Source: Stieleria neptunia
GTDB taxonomy: Bacteria > Planctomycetota > Planctomycetia > Pirellulales > Pirellulaceae
Reading direction: 5' to 3'
Assembly (NCBI RefSeq): GCF_007754155.1
Contig: NZ_CP037423.1
Coordinates: 5,762,567 to 5,826,566, forward strand
Length of the DNA stretch: 64,000 bases
Shown piece by piece: positions 19,541-28,086 of the stretch. A model generated the notes under the pieces. That model was not told the DNA's origin and did no database searches. It was given only the letters and a program-made list of their open reading frames with translations. Each line of letters begins with the position of its first letter. The stretch's first letter is position 1. A program made the position numbers and the translations under genes.

Positions 19541-20602
19541 ATGGCGTTCCTGGCAAATTTTACGGCGATCGATTTCGAGACGGCGAATCGACGGCGCGAT
19601 AGCGCTTGTCAGCTCGCCGCCGTCGTCGTCCGCGATGGCCAAATGGTCCGCGAGCAGATGTGGATGATCCGCCCGGATCCGTTCTTCTTTTCACCGGGCA
19701 ACATTCGCATCCACGGCATCTCGCCGGCGGACGTCCAGCACGAACCGACCTTTGGCGATTTGTGGGGCGAGATTTCCGAATTCCTGGCCGACGACTGTTT
19801 GATTGCCCACAACGCCCCGTTTGACATCGGCGTGTTGATCGGATGCCTGCAGCGACACCATTGCGACATCCCCGATCTACGATTTTCCTGCACTCGACTG
19901 ATCGCGCGTCAAACCTGGCCCGACCGCCGTCGCTTCGGACTCAAGCCGCTCTCGGATTGGCTGGGCGTGGAGTTCAAGCATCACGACGCATTGGAGGACT
20001 CGCGGGCGTGCGCCAAAGTCTTGTTGGCGGCCGGGATCGCCCGCGCCGCCGAGTCGATCGAAGACCTGGAACAGAAGCTCCGCATCGTGCGCGGAAAAGC
20101 AGGCCCCTGGGGGGTCAGCCATGCGTCAAAGAAAGGCAACCCACGCAAGTCGGCGTCGAAACGAAAGACCGACAAAGGCCTTCCCAAGCGGACGCTGCGG
20201 CGCGGCGGCAGCCAATTGTTGCCGCTTCCGGTGAACCCCTTCGACGAACACGCCATCGTCGCTGAGTCCGAAGCAGCCTACGCCGATCCTGCGACACGAT
20301 CGCCGGCATCCACCGAACCCGCCATCGACTTGCAACGACTGTCGATTCGCGCCGAGTTCATTCAACCGCTGCGTGGCCAACAGATCGTCTTTGTCGGCCG
20401 TCTGCAGGTGATCAGCAATGAACAAGCCATCGACTTGACCCGCCGCAGCGGCGGCGTTTACCAAGACGACGTCGATGCATCGACCAACTGCGTCGTGCTC
20501 GGCTCGTCCGATGTCGATCAACAACAGGTTGATGACCTGACCGGTCAAGCGGAACTCGAGATCCTAACGGAAAGCGAATTCCTGTCACGGCTTGGCCTTT
20601 AA
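19541..20602 (+). CDS. DEDDh 3'-5' exonuclease with C-terminal BRCT domain
   Basis: 353 residues. Residues 9-175 form a DnaQ/epsilon-type exonuclease: Exo I AIDFETANRR (D11, E13), Exo II AHNAPFDIGVL, Exo III HHDALEDSRA. A basic linker (HASKKGNPRKSASKRKTDKG) follows. The C-terminal 90 residues (LRGQQIVFVGRLQ ... GSSDVDQQQVDDL) fit a BRCT domain. This layout resembles known exonuclease-BRCT proteins related to DNA polymerase III epsilon; it probably acts in DNA repair rather than as the replicative proofreading subunit. The cleft residues all look intact. Confidence 0.88.
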   Translation: MAFLANFTAIDFETANRRRDSACQLAAVVVRDGQMVREQMWMIRPDPFFFSPGNIRIHGISPADVQHEPTFGDLWGEISEFLADDCLIAHNAPFDIGVLIGCLQRHHCDIPDLRFSCTRLIARQTWPDRRRFGLKPLSDWLGVEFKHHDALEDSRACAKVLLAAGIARAAESIEDLEQKLRIVRGKAGPWGVSHASKKGNPRKSASKRKTDKGLPKRTLRRGGSQLLPLPVNPFDEHAIVAESEAAYADPATRSPASTEPAIDLQRLSIRAEFIQPLRGQQIVFVGRLQVISNEQAIDLTRRSGGVYQDDVDASTNCVVLGSSDVDQQQVDDLTGQAELEILTESEFLSRLGL

Positions 20603-20646
20603 GACGAGGTTCTTCGTGGATTTTAGTGGCTAATCACTCAGGACCC

Positions 20647-20880
20647 AGGTTTTTTGAGGCATTGCTGCGATGTCCGAATGGGTGTTGGACGACAACCGCT
20701 CGGTTCAAACGCCCCTCCGGCGATGCGGGCCGGTGGAGGGCACGAAGCACCTTCGCCGCATCGCAGACCAGGTGATTCCTAGGCGGGTTGCTCCTCCGCA
20801 GAGCCCGTCTCCGCTACAGCTGGCTTCGCCATCAGACCGAACAGAACCATCGGACATCGCAGTCATCCCTCAAAAAACCT
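20647..20880. repeat. MITE-like element with ~31-bp terminal inverted repeats
   Basis: Left end 20647-20677 and right end 20850-20880 are inverted copies matching at 28 of 31 positions (ends AGGTTTTTTGAGG, inner CTGCGATGTCCGA). The interior of about 170 bp has no convincing coding frame. No clear target duplication is visible. It occupies the 20603-21076 gap, which otherwise shows nothing. Confidence 0.6.
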
Positions 20881-21076
20881 TCCCCGAGTATCCGAGAGCA
20901 GCCACTAAATTCGCGGAAGAACCCTCCCAGGGGGAGAGAATCTAAATCAGTTGCCAAATCCTGCAGTAACAGAATCGGCATCCCCACGGCGGCGGGAATA
21001 CCCCGAATGCTCGCGTCCTAGCGGCAGCCAATGCTTCATCGAAGCCCTCGCTATCACTCGCCCGACGCCGCTTCGA

Positions 21077-22306
21077 TCAATCCAGCAAGTGCGTCAGCAA
21101 TCCGCTCCGCAACTTGGGTTCGAACCACGTGCTCTTGGGCGGCATCACTTCGCCGGCATCGCTGACCGCCATCAATTGCTCAATCGAGGTCGGGAACATC
21201 GAAACCGCAAACGCCCACTCGCCCGAGTCGACGCGTTTCTCCAATTCCTTTGTCCCGCGGATCCCGCCGACAAAGTCAATTCGCGGATCGGTGCGAACAT
21301 CCTCGATTCCAAAGATCGGACGAATCACACGTTGCTCCAAGATTGCGACATCCAAGCTGTTGATCGCATCGTGGTGATCAATCGAATCGGCCGGAACTCG
21401 CAAACGCGACCATTTCCCATCCAGGTAAATGCAAAACGTTCCCGCGCGATCTGGAACAGGATCACTCGTTTCTTCCAGGCTGCCGACTTCACTCAGTCGT
21501 TCGCGAATCTGATCGGGCGTTTGGCCGTTGAGGTCTTTGATGATCCGGTTGTACGCCAAGATGTTCAATTGAGACGCCGGGAACAGCACCGTCAAAAACC
21601 AGTTGTATTCTTCGTTTCCGTTGTGATCGGGATTGGCTTCGCGGCGAGCTTTTCCGGCACGCCAAGCGCTCGCGGCCCGGTGATGTCCATCGGCGACATA
21701 GAACTCGGGGACCGCGGTGAGCTTCGCGACGTAACCGGCGGTCTTTTCGATCTTCCACACGGTGTGTTGCACGCCATCGTCGGCCGTGAAATCGTACAGC
21801 GGGGTTTCGCGGACCGCCGCATCCACCAATCCGTTCAAGTCGGGATCATCGCGATAAGTCAGGAACACAGGGCCTGCGTGGGCGCCCAGCGTCATCACGT
21901 GTCGAGTCCGATCGTCTTCTTTCGCGGGGCGCGTGAACTCATGTTTCAGGATCAGGTTGTTCTCATAGTCCTCGACGTGACAGCAGCACACGACACCGAC
22001 TTGACTGTTGCCGTTCATGATCTGGCGGTACAGGAAAATGCTTTCGGCATCGTCCTGCTGCAACACACCGTCGCCCATCAGCCGCTGCAAATTCTCGGCG
22101 GCTTTGGCGTAGATTTCATCGGCGTACGGATCTGTTTCCGCCGGCAAATCGATGTCGGGACGAACCACGTGCAAGAACGAATCCGGATTTCCTTCGGCGA
22201 GCGCGGCGGCTTCCTCGCGATTGACGACATCGTAGGGAACGCTGGCGACTCGGGCAGCTTTTTCCGCGGTAGGGCGAACGGCACGAAACGGTTGAACGCG
22301 TGGCAT
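21077..22306 (-). CDS. DUF1015 family protein
   Basis: 409 residues from ATG 22306 (MPRVQPFRAVRP). The opening matches the DUF1015 family (FRAVRPTAEKAARVASVPYDVVN), as do FLHVVRPDIDLP, YRQIMNGNSQVGVVCC, AVPEFYVADGHHRAASA and LNILAYNRIIKDLNGQ. The family is widespread and has no firmly established biochemical role. Some members neighbour serine metabolism genes, but this one is solitary. The HHR pair after VADG is the most conserved spot and may be catalytic; that is inference. Confidence 0.88.
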   Translation of the reverse strand: MPRVQPFRAVRPTAEKAARVASVPYDVVNREEAAALAEGNPDSFLHVVRPDIDLPAETDPYADEIYAKAAENLQRLMGDGVLQQDDAESIFLYRQIMNGNSQVGVVCCCHVEDYENNLILKHEFTRPAKEDDRTRHVMTLGAHAGPVFLTYRDDPDLNGLVDAAVRETPLYDFTADDGVQHTVWKIEKTAGYVAKLTAVPEFYVADGHHRAASAWRAGKARREANPDHNGNEEYNWFLTVLFPASQLNILAYNRIIKDLNGQTPDQIRERLSEVGSLEETSDPVPDRAGTFCIYLDGKWSRLRVPADSIDHHDAINSLDVAILEQRVIRPIFGIEDVRTDPRIDFVGGIRGTKELEKRVDSGEWAFAVSMFPTSIEQLMAVSDAGEVMPPKSTWFEPKLRSGLLTHLLD

Positions 22307-22479
22307 CGGAGAGTTTTTTTCGCTGAAGAAACAGGGGAGGGAAATCAGAAACGCGACCGTTATACGCCCACGACCGACTCTGCGACACCCCCGCACCAAA
22401 GGCCCGACGGCCGGCACCAAACAGGTCGATGGAGGCAACGCGCTGATGCCCTACGGCCAGTGAACTCGAGAAGCTGGCG

Positions 22480-22731
22480 TCAGCGCCACTGCCCGGAATC
22501 CCACGCAACCTCACCCCACCGTGACCCCACGCCAGCCGCCGATGCGGTAAGCCATTCGCGTAAGTTTCGTGTATCAGGCATCACGCGATACGCGTGAGAG
22601 ATGATCAACGTCAAGACGCCCGTGTACACGTCGTCGCGATCGGTGAGCAGGGCGGCAACGACCGACGATTGGCTCGGATACCGCCGGTTGGCGAAGTCGA
22701 TCGCGGCTTGTACTAACTCAGTTTCAGTCAA
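22480..22731 (-). pseudogene. Short ORF, possible cytidine deaminase-like remnant
   Basis: 83 residues from TTG 22731. The first 40 residues (AAIDFANRRYPSQSSVVAAL then LLTDRDDVYTGV) resemble the start of cytidine deaminase-like proteins, but the following zinc-binding Cys-Ala-Glu segment is absent and no other frame supplies it. Either a degraded gene end next to the integration site or an unrelated small gene. The flanking 22307-22479 and 22732-22910 hold no recognised gene. Confidence 0.3.
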
Positions 22732-22915
22732 CGATGTGTGTTCGCAGTGTGGGCTTCATTAGAGGAACGCGGATGCATCGGGCGCCAGAGCGTTTCGGTC
22801 TCAGACGAACTCTCTGAAAGCGAGGCAACAGGAAAACGGTGGGTGTCACCATTTGGCGATTTGGACCTGCGGTGGCACCGTTGGATGTTGGTGGTCGATG
22901 CAGTGGCTGTAAAAA

Positions 22916-22946
22916 AAAATCGCCCGGTGAAACACCGGGCGATTTT
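22916..22946 (-). terminator. Intrinsic terminator displaced from tRNA-Asp
   Basis: A 14-bp perfect stem (TCGCCCGGTG-AAA-CACCGGGCGA inside an A/T flank) followed on the minus strand by nine T residues (22911-22919). Read on the minus strand it directly follows the attL tRNA fragment, so it is the terminator expected behind an intact tRNA-Asp; the prophage now separates the two by 26 kb. Confidence 0.9.
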
Positions 22947-22948
22947 CG

Positions 22949-22993
22949 AAGCGACGCGGACGGGACTCGAACCCGCAACCTCCGGATCGACAG
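22949..22993. other. attL: 45-bp copy of tRNA-Asp 3' half
   Basis: Identical to 48884-48928. It starts at the acceptor-stem 3' side and ends within the anticodon loop; after 22993 the sequence diverges from tRNA, so this is not a working tRNA gene. Confidence 0.93.
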
Positions 22994-23129
22994 GACGAAC
23001 CGTGCGCCTTCCCAATTCTTGACCTTTGCAAAGGAAAAGCCGTCTCCGACTTAGCAGAACATGTTATCTGGGTGCACTGCTTCGTGCAATTAGTGGCGTT
23101 GATTTTGATACTACAGGTTAAGAACCACG

Positions 23130-23154
23130 ATTCTTGATGCGGGATATCAAGAAT
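23130..23154. promoter_or_regulatory. Possible integrase arm site, left end
   Basis: Inverted repeat ATTCTTGAT-N7-ATCAAGAAT, 137 bp inside attL. The same half-sites form a dyad 69 bp inside attR (48790-48815) and nowhere else noticed, which fits arm-type integrase or excisionase binding sites. Confidence 0.55.
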
Positions 23155-23348
23155 GCCCCCCCGAACGAACATCCTCCGGACGCTTCGGACGGCGAGCTTG
23201 TTTGTTGCATGGATTCGATCACCCGTCGCTTACGGAATGCCATTCGTTCCCCCATGGTTCATCAAGTCGCATTATTTGCTCGCCGGCGGACTATTATCTT
23301 TGCGATGCTTGCCCGTTCGACACCCCATACTCCGCAGAGGACTCACAG

Positions 23349-23570
23349 ATGGAATATGAAGTCAGATTCACAGACCAAACTGAATCTATCATTTCCAATG
23401 GCTGGGACTCGGTTGAGATCAGCGGCAGCGAGCCGTCAGTGATCCCAATGCCTGGCGACATCCTCAACTTTGGCACGTCGGAATGGAAAGTGGTCCGGCG
23501 GAAGTTCTACTTCGTGGACAATAACACCACTGTAACCGTGGACGTGCTCTGCGAACCGCTGTCGCCGTAG
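23349..23570 (+). CDS. Small prophage protein of unknown function
   Basis: 73 residues from ATG 23349, with AGAGGA at 23336-23341 (7-nt spacing). The sequence (EYEVRFTDQTESIISNGWDS ... GDILNFGTSEWKVVRRKF) is a plausible small beta-rich protein with repeated strand pattern; no family recognised. It is one of four plus-strand genes at the left end, opposite to the late operon. Confidence 0.6.
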   Translation: MEYEVRFTDQTESIISNGWDSVEISGSEPSVIPMPGDILNFGTSEWKVVRRKFYFVDNNTTVTVDVLCEPLSP

Positions 23571-24655
23571 AGCCGGCCGCCAGTGAAACGCTCGCCGCAT
23601 CGTCGGCAGCGGCCTCACGTCGCCTCAGCGGCCCGTAGAGCAGCCGTGACGCGATTGCGGCCAATCTCTTCGCCGTAGATGGCAACGGCCCGTACGCATT
23701 GCCGCACGGCCTATCGGAGCGCAATGAACAGCCGATGATCCGCAGGGTGGGTTGTCCCACGAAAAGTTGTCTCACCGTGGGACAACTTTTCGCGTCCGAA
23801 TCTGTCTCACGGTGAGGCGCTTTTTAGAACGGCGGCTCAGTCGGAATCAGTAACCGATCCGCCGCCGGTCGCTCGCTTCCTCGCCCAGCTTGTCGCGGGA
23901 ACGCCCCGAGCCTTTTGAGTCCGATTCCGTATTAGCCGGCGATTTAGCGGTTTTTTCGCGGGCAAGTTTTCCACATTTCCCGTTTAGGTCTGCGGCTGGG
24001 GTTGAGATTGCGGCAACGCCTGCGGGTCAATCTAGCCGTCGTCGTCACGGAACAGGTACTTCGCTTTGACTGGTCTGACCGCGGTGCTCATTGAACTCTC
24101 CATCAGGTGCTTGTCGTGATTTAGAACCAAAACCGCCGCGCGGTTTGTGCGACGTTGTGTCGTTTCGTCCCGCAATTTAGCTGATTTTTGAAAACCTTGG
24201 CCGCGGGCAACTTTTCCCACTTTCGCCCCTCGCCTCTCTCCCGCGTCCTTCAGGGCGGCCAGAGCGACGGCTATTTGGCTCTTGGTTAGATTGCCCCGCC
24301 GCCCTCGCCTGGACGCTTACACGGCGGGACGTAGCCGCCCGGGACGAAAACGCGTCCAGTGGGCCCGAAGCTCTCAGCGTCGTCGCAAGCGGCTGGAATG
24401 GGCGTTCTTGACACTGATCCCGAAGGTTTTTCTCGGAGTTTTTCTCGGGATTTATGCCTCACGGTGAGGCTCATCGTAAGTTCCGCAGCGTCCACCGGAT
24501 ACGGATCGGTCGTGCAGCAACCGGCCACAAAAAGCGCCTCACGGTGAGGCGCGTCGAACGGCGAATTTTGCTTGACAGTCCGTTTCGGCCACAAGATTCT
24601 CACCGGTCTGGCCAGTCGGATGTCCCGGCGGGCAGACACTCAAAGGAGCAGGGCA
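23571..24655. other. Noncoding block with dyad repeats (block 1)
   Basis: About 1.1 kb without a convincing gene. It carries dyads of the prophage family: 23761-23791 (GTTGTCTCAC-C-GTGGGACAAC), 23804-23825, 24456-24470 and 24529-24552 (GCGCCTCAC-G-GTGAGGCGC). It also has two copies of the GCGGGCAA..TTTTCCCAC motif (about 23958 and 24203-24220), each preceded by a GATTTAGCGGTTTTT-like stretch. A possible 19-codon minus frame at 24032-24091 with GGAGAG upstream was noted but not called. Confidence 0.7.
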
Positions 24656-24910
24656 ATGGTTCGCTTTGAACGCGGGAAAACGTACTCACACATCGACGTG
24701 CAAGAGCGGTTCCGTTTTGGGAAACCGCAGCAAGCCAAGGATTGGATCAACGAGCACGCAATCCCGTATCTGCGGGTGAACAACGGAAAAATCTGGGAAA
24801 TGGTTGGTGATCACATCATCGCGGCCATCACGGCGGCGGCGATGCCGCATAGCGAATGGCAGGGGATTCGTGAGCGTCGGGCCACTGAAAGCAATGGTGC
24901 GCATCAATGA
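24656..24910 (+). CDS. Small putative DNA-binding protein
   Basis: 84 residues from ATG 24656; AAAGGAG at 24642-24648 with 7-nt spacing decides the start. The middle (VQERFRFGKPQQAKDWINEH then AIPYLRVNNGKIWEMVGDHI) resembles winged-helix/excisionase-like proteins in which a helix-turn-helix is followed by a short wing. Could be the excisionase or an early regulator; no direct evidence. Overlaps the next gene by ATGA. Confidence 0.6.
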   Translation: MVRFERGKTYSHIDVQERFRFGKPQQAKDWINEHAIPYLRVNNGKIWEMVGDHIIAAITAAAMPHSEWQGIRERRATESNGAHQ

Positions 24911-25173
24911 CGTGCGATCACGAAAACGATGACGTGGAAAACTGGGATTGGGACCATCCTGTCGTGCGAGCCGGCATTTTGCCGGAACACCTTGCCCGGC
25001 TGATGGTTGAAGGGTCCAGGCCCACCACTTACTGGAATGATTGGTGTGCTGCGAACAAGTCGCTTTGGAAGCGGCTGAAGAAGAACGGTCGTCGGTGGTT
25101 TTCGCTGCCGGCGATAGAGCTTTGGATACGCGAACCGCGGCACGACGCCGATGAGTATCCGCCTGGGATGTGA
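24907..25173 (+). CDS. Small prophage protein of unknown function
   Basis: 88 residues; its ATG overlaps the previous stop (ATGA), so translation is coupled. It is rich in Trp and charged residues (YWNDWCAANKSLWKRLKKNG, RRWFSLPAIELWIRE). The last part resembles the recognition end of a small helix-turn-helix protein, but no family was identified. Confidence 0.55.
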   Translation: MTCDHENDDVENWDWDHPVVRAGILPEHLARLMVEGSRPTTYWNDWCAANKSLWKRLKKNGRRWFSLPAIELWIREPRHDADEYPPGM

Positions 25174-25175
25174 CC

Positions 25176-25361
25176 ATGCAAGCTGAAGACCGAACAGAGC
25201 CGATGCCGATCGTGCCGAAACGCGCGTGCCGGTGTTTTGACTGCCGGACGAGAATTGATCGCGGAGAATACGCTTACAGTGTCAATGGACGTACCATGTG
25301 TACCGGGTGCAAGACTCGGTATCAGTGGTCAGAGGCCGCCGGCAAGTGGCTGATCTTCTAG
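25176..25361 (+). CDS. Small zinc-ribbon-like protein
   Basis: 61 residues from ATG 25176; a GTG at 25170 overlapping the previous stop is an alternative. Two CxxC pairs (CRCFDC, then CTGC) enclose RTRIDRGEYAYSVNGRTM, the spacing of a treble-clef or zinc-ribbon finger. Third gene of the coupled plus-strand trio; converges with the late operon, whose last stop is at 25429. Confidence 0.6.
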   Translation: MQAEDRTEPMPIVPKRACRCFDCRTRIDRGEYAYSVNGRTMCTGCKTRYQWSEAAGKWLIF

Positions 25362-25428
25362 GACGTCTGCCAGAGCGGGAAGTTTTGGCGAAACGGACTA
25401 CGCAGCGGCAAATTCAACTAGCTTCCAG

Positions 25429-26352
25429 TCACGACAGCAGCCGCACACCTGGGATCGTTGTGGCGGTTGCTAACTCCGTTTGCAGGATGTGGTTCAGCGA
25501 GTGGCCACTTCGAAACACGTCCCGATCTGCCCAATCATCGCGGGCATAGGTTCTTGCCAACGGAATAAGCTCCACTCGCTCCGGAGCCCATCGCTGAGCC
25601 CAGTCGGCGAATCTGGCAATGTCACGCACGTTCTTGTCGCTTATCACGTAATGCAGGACGAGAGGACGCCCCAGATCCCGGATCAATTCCATACCGCGTA
25701 CCGCTGCGTCCCACGATCCACCGAGTCGGACCTTTGAATACGTTTCCTCATTCGAAGCATCGAGCGAGACGATAAACCGCTGAATCGATCCGTGAATCTT
25801 TTGGACCGTTGCCCACTTGCGTTCGATCAACGTTGCATTGGTGATGATGCCAATACCGATCGTTCCCCAATCAAACTCGTTCAGCAGCCGCACGTGACGC
25901 TGAGACGCAAACACTTCGCCAGAGTTCAGGAGCGTCACCTCTTCAATCGTCGTTCGGTAGTGCTCCAAGAACCTCCGCAGGAAACGCTCAGCTGATTCCG
26001 AATCAGCTAACGGGTCCGACAGACACCGTCCGGCCCGACACGACCAGCAGTGCAGGTTGCATGTCATGCTGTCGGCGATGTGCACATACTTCGGGCCGTG
26101 TTCCCAGTCGCCCCGGATTGGTGCTTTCATCCCCTCATCAGCGACCAACGGGCAACGCTGGCACAGAGAGTAGTCGCCCGATGCAACTTCTCGGCGGTGT
26201 GACTCGATCACCGCGCCGCGCCAGACGTCCTGGGGTTCCTGGGTGTAATCCGTTCGCTTGTCGTATGCGTCGTACCAGTTTGGACAGCAGGTGCTGCCCC
26301 AGCCGTGATGCAGGTAAATCGTTTCGAAGGGGACCTTGCAGCAATTGATCAT
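25429..26352 (-). CDS. Radical SAM protein with N-terminal SPASM-like cysteines
   Basis: 307 residues from ATG 26352, which overlaps the upstream stop as ATGA; the frame extends 22 codons further but inside the previous gene. Radical SAM motif CNLHCWSC (residues 98-105) would bind the catalytic 4Fe-4S cluster and SAM; LLNSGEVFAS and FIVSLDASNEETYSKVR follow as in radical SAM barrels. The N-terminus has NCCKVPFETIYLHHGWGS then TCCPNW and later LCQRC, an auxiliary-cluster-like Cys set as seen in SPASM/twitch enzymes. Last gene of the late operon. The substrate is unknown; peptide, sugar or nucleotide modification are all possible. Confidence 0.82.
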   Translation of the reverse strand: MINCCKVPFETIYLHHGWGSTCCPNWYDAYDKRTDYTQEPQDVWRGAVIESHRREVASGDYSLCQRCPLVADEGMKAPIRGDWEHGPKYVHIADSMTCNLHCWSCRAGRCLSDPLADSESAERFLRRFLEHYRTTIEEVTLLNSGEVFASQRHVRLLNEFDWGTIGIGIITNATLIERKWATVQKIHGSIQRFIVSLDASNEETYSKVRLGGSWDAAVRGMELIRDLGRPLVLHYVISDKNVRDIARFADWAQRWAPERVELIPLARTYARDDWADRDVFRSGHSLNHILQTELATATTIPGVRLLS

Positions 26353-26870
26353 TGGCTCGCATTGCATTGAATTAGCGGAATCTCGGGTAGCCCAAGTGAG
26401 CCCAACAGTCGCGGCCACTCGGTCGACAGCGCCGTGAACTCATAGCGATGGATGTCACCACACCCCGTCGTCCAGTGGTCCCACGGTGATCGTCCATGCG
26501 TCCATGGGTGCCAGCGTCTGCGGGCGAACTGTTGCAGCGATTCCCCACCGGCCGCCCTTACGCTTTGCTGAAACTCTGGCTCCAGTGAGATTGCATCCGC
26601 CAGACTCCGGTGCAGCCGATAGTCGCTCTCGATGATCTCGCTGGCATCACGATACACGGCGAATCTGTAAATCGCATTCCAGTCTGGGATGTGATTCCGA
26701 AGTTCCGTCACGGTTGCGTGCTGGTGCAACGGTCGCGTCAGCCCGGTGGCTAGCAGAATGTCCGCCTCTGGATTGGCGCTCAGCACATGGCGCGCTAGCG
26801 TTGTAGTGATCGATGTTCCCGCAGTCCTCGGAATGTGGATAAAAAGAAATCGTCCGCGAACGTAGAGCAT
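26349..26870 (-). CDS. Sulfotransferase-like P-loop protein
   Basis: 173 residues. The start LFIHIPRTAGTSITTTLARH fits the 5'-phosphosulfate loop of PAPS-dependent sulfotransferases (family 2 type). RFAVYRDASEIIESDYRLHR fits the 3'-phosphate-binding segment (usually VRNPxxRxxSxY). It is shorter than most members and lacks a long C-terminal part. The ATG shares one base with the upstream stop (TGATG), and the downstream radical SAM ATG overlaps its stop, so all three genes are translationally coupled. Activity is inferred from motifs only; a kinase-like P-loop function cannot be excluded. Confidence 0.7.
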   Translation of the reverse strand: MLYVRGRFLFIHIPRTAGTSITTTLARHVLSANPEADILLATGLTRPLHQHATVTELRNHIPDWNAIYRFAVYRDASEIIESDYRLHRSLADAISLEPEFQQSVRAAGGESLQQFARRRWHPWTHGRSPWDHWTTGCGDIHRYEFTALSTEWPRLLGSLGLPEIPLIQCNASQ

Positions 26871-28081
26871 CAGGTGTAGACCCCTGCGGTAGACGGACAG
26901 ACGACCAGTCGTTTTGCGTTGCGTGCGATTGCCCGCGCCTGTCGGTCATCAGACTCGATAAACATGGCGGGCGCCGGGTTCGGTGTGTGAGTCTCCAGCC
27001 ATTCCGAGTAGTGACGTGCCTTGTACGCGGCGATGTCGTCCCGGTTTCGCTCCGCCAACGTCTTGGCCGGGTGCATCACGAGTTTGTACCAGCGCATCCC
27101 ATGGCGTCTCAGCCACGCTTCTGTCGGCTTGCGGTACTTCGCAATCCTTGCGGTGACAATCAGCGGCACTGGCTCTTTGCGTGGGACGTACAGCGGTTTG
27201 GCGTTCCGGATGAAGTCGAGATAACGCTCCCCGTCGTCGTCCTGCTCCGGTGAGCAATCCCGGCAGAGTATCCCGTCGAAATCGCAAGCCGTGTTCGGGC
27301 TCATCACCGAATTGAAGAGGTTCCACTCCAGCAGGTGCGGCCATGGCAAATCCACCACGTGTATGTCTGGTTTGACGTTCGCAGAAGGATTGACGTAGAC
27401 AGCTGCCGTGGTCGCTTCCGGAAACTCTCTATCCATCACAGGGCGTATGGCTTTGAGGCTGTTGCCCGTCATCACGGTATCATCGACCACCAGCGCCCGC
27501 GTCTTTTTGATCGCGTGTTTTGATTCATTCAACCGCCACCCGTTGCCCACGTGGACAACGTCCCCCTGAGTCTGCCTGATCGCTGCCATCGGAAGGTGAA
27601 GATACATCGCAAGCATCGACGCAACGGACATACCCGAACGGGCAACACCGACTATTAAACCGATGTCATTGGGCACCATGCCCGCTAGCCGTAGAATGTC
27701 CTGCTGAAAGTCTCGTGCGGTGACAAATCGGGCGTCTGCCTTCGGCGCGAAAGCATGCCCCGGTGGCTGGTGTGGCCCAAACTGGGGCGGGTCAGCCACG
27801 CAACCAGCACCGGCAAGCAATCGTCGTTCGATGTCGCAAGGCTTCGGCAACAACAGACACCCGGTGCGCCCGTCTCGCGTGCCCCAGTTACCGCACTGGT
27901 TGGTCTCGCAGATAGCAATCGACTTTTGCAGGTGTGCGCGGTCAACGATTCGTGGCTTCACCTTGCGTTTCGGGAGCGGCTGTCCGGCCTCTCGTTTGCT
28001 TTGGCATACCTGGCACTCGTTGGATTCATTTAGTGCCGTCAGTCGCCCGCAGTGGACGCACGTGGATTTGTATGTCTTCAT
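26870..28081 (-). CDS. Zinc finger / phosphoribosyltransferase / HAD fusion protein
   Basis: 403 residues. Residues 8-27 hold two CxxC pairs (zinc finger); residues 58-95 hold a second Cys cluster (CETNQC, GC, PC, GC). Residues 140-250 form a type I phosphoribosyltransferase: GVARSGMSVA loop and the PRPP motif ALVVDDTVMTGNS (197-208). Residues 264-395 form a HAD phosphohydrolase: motif I CDFDGILC (266-273), motif II VTAR (309-312), Lys near 340, motif IV FIESDDRQA (374-382). One chain could thus join a base to PRPP and remove or transfer a phosphate. Position: just downstream of tail genes, coupled to the sulfotransferase-like gene. The substrate is unknown. Confidence 0.85.
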   Translation of the reverse strand: MKTYKSTCVHCGRLTALNESNECQVCQSKREAGQPLPKRKVKPRIVDRAHLQKSIAICETNQCGNWGTRDGRTGCLLLPKPCDIERRLLAGAGCVADPPQFGPHQPPGHAFAPKADARFVTARDFQQDILRLAGMVPNDIGLIVGVARSGMSVASMLAMYLHLPMAAIRQTQGDVVHVGNGWRLNESKHAIKKTRALVVDDTVMTGNSLKAIRPVMDREFPEATTAAVYVNPSANVKPDIHVVDLPWPHLLEWNLFNSVMSPNTACDFDGILCRDCSPEQDDDGERYLDFIRNAKPLYVPRKEPVPLIVTARIAKYRKPTEAWLRRHGMRWYKLVMHPAKTLAERNRDDIAAYKARHYSEWLETHTPNPAPAMFIESDDRQARAIARNAKRLVVCPSTAGVYT

Positions 28082-28086
28082 CTTCT

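Noticed and set aside
20951..22597. 548-codon plus-strand frame across the DUF1015 gene
   Set aside because: Shadow of the 21077-22306 gene, which has clear family motifs; no domain or signal in the antisense translation.
22949..23022. Second tRNA-Asp gene at the left prophage end
   Set aside because: Only the 45-bp 3' half is present; after 22993 the D-arm and 5' acceptor strand are missing.
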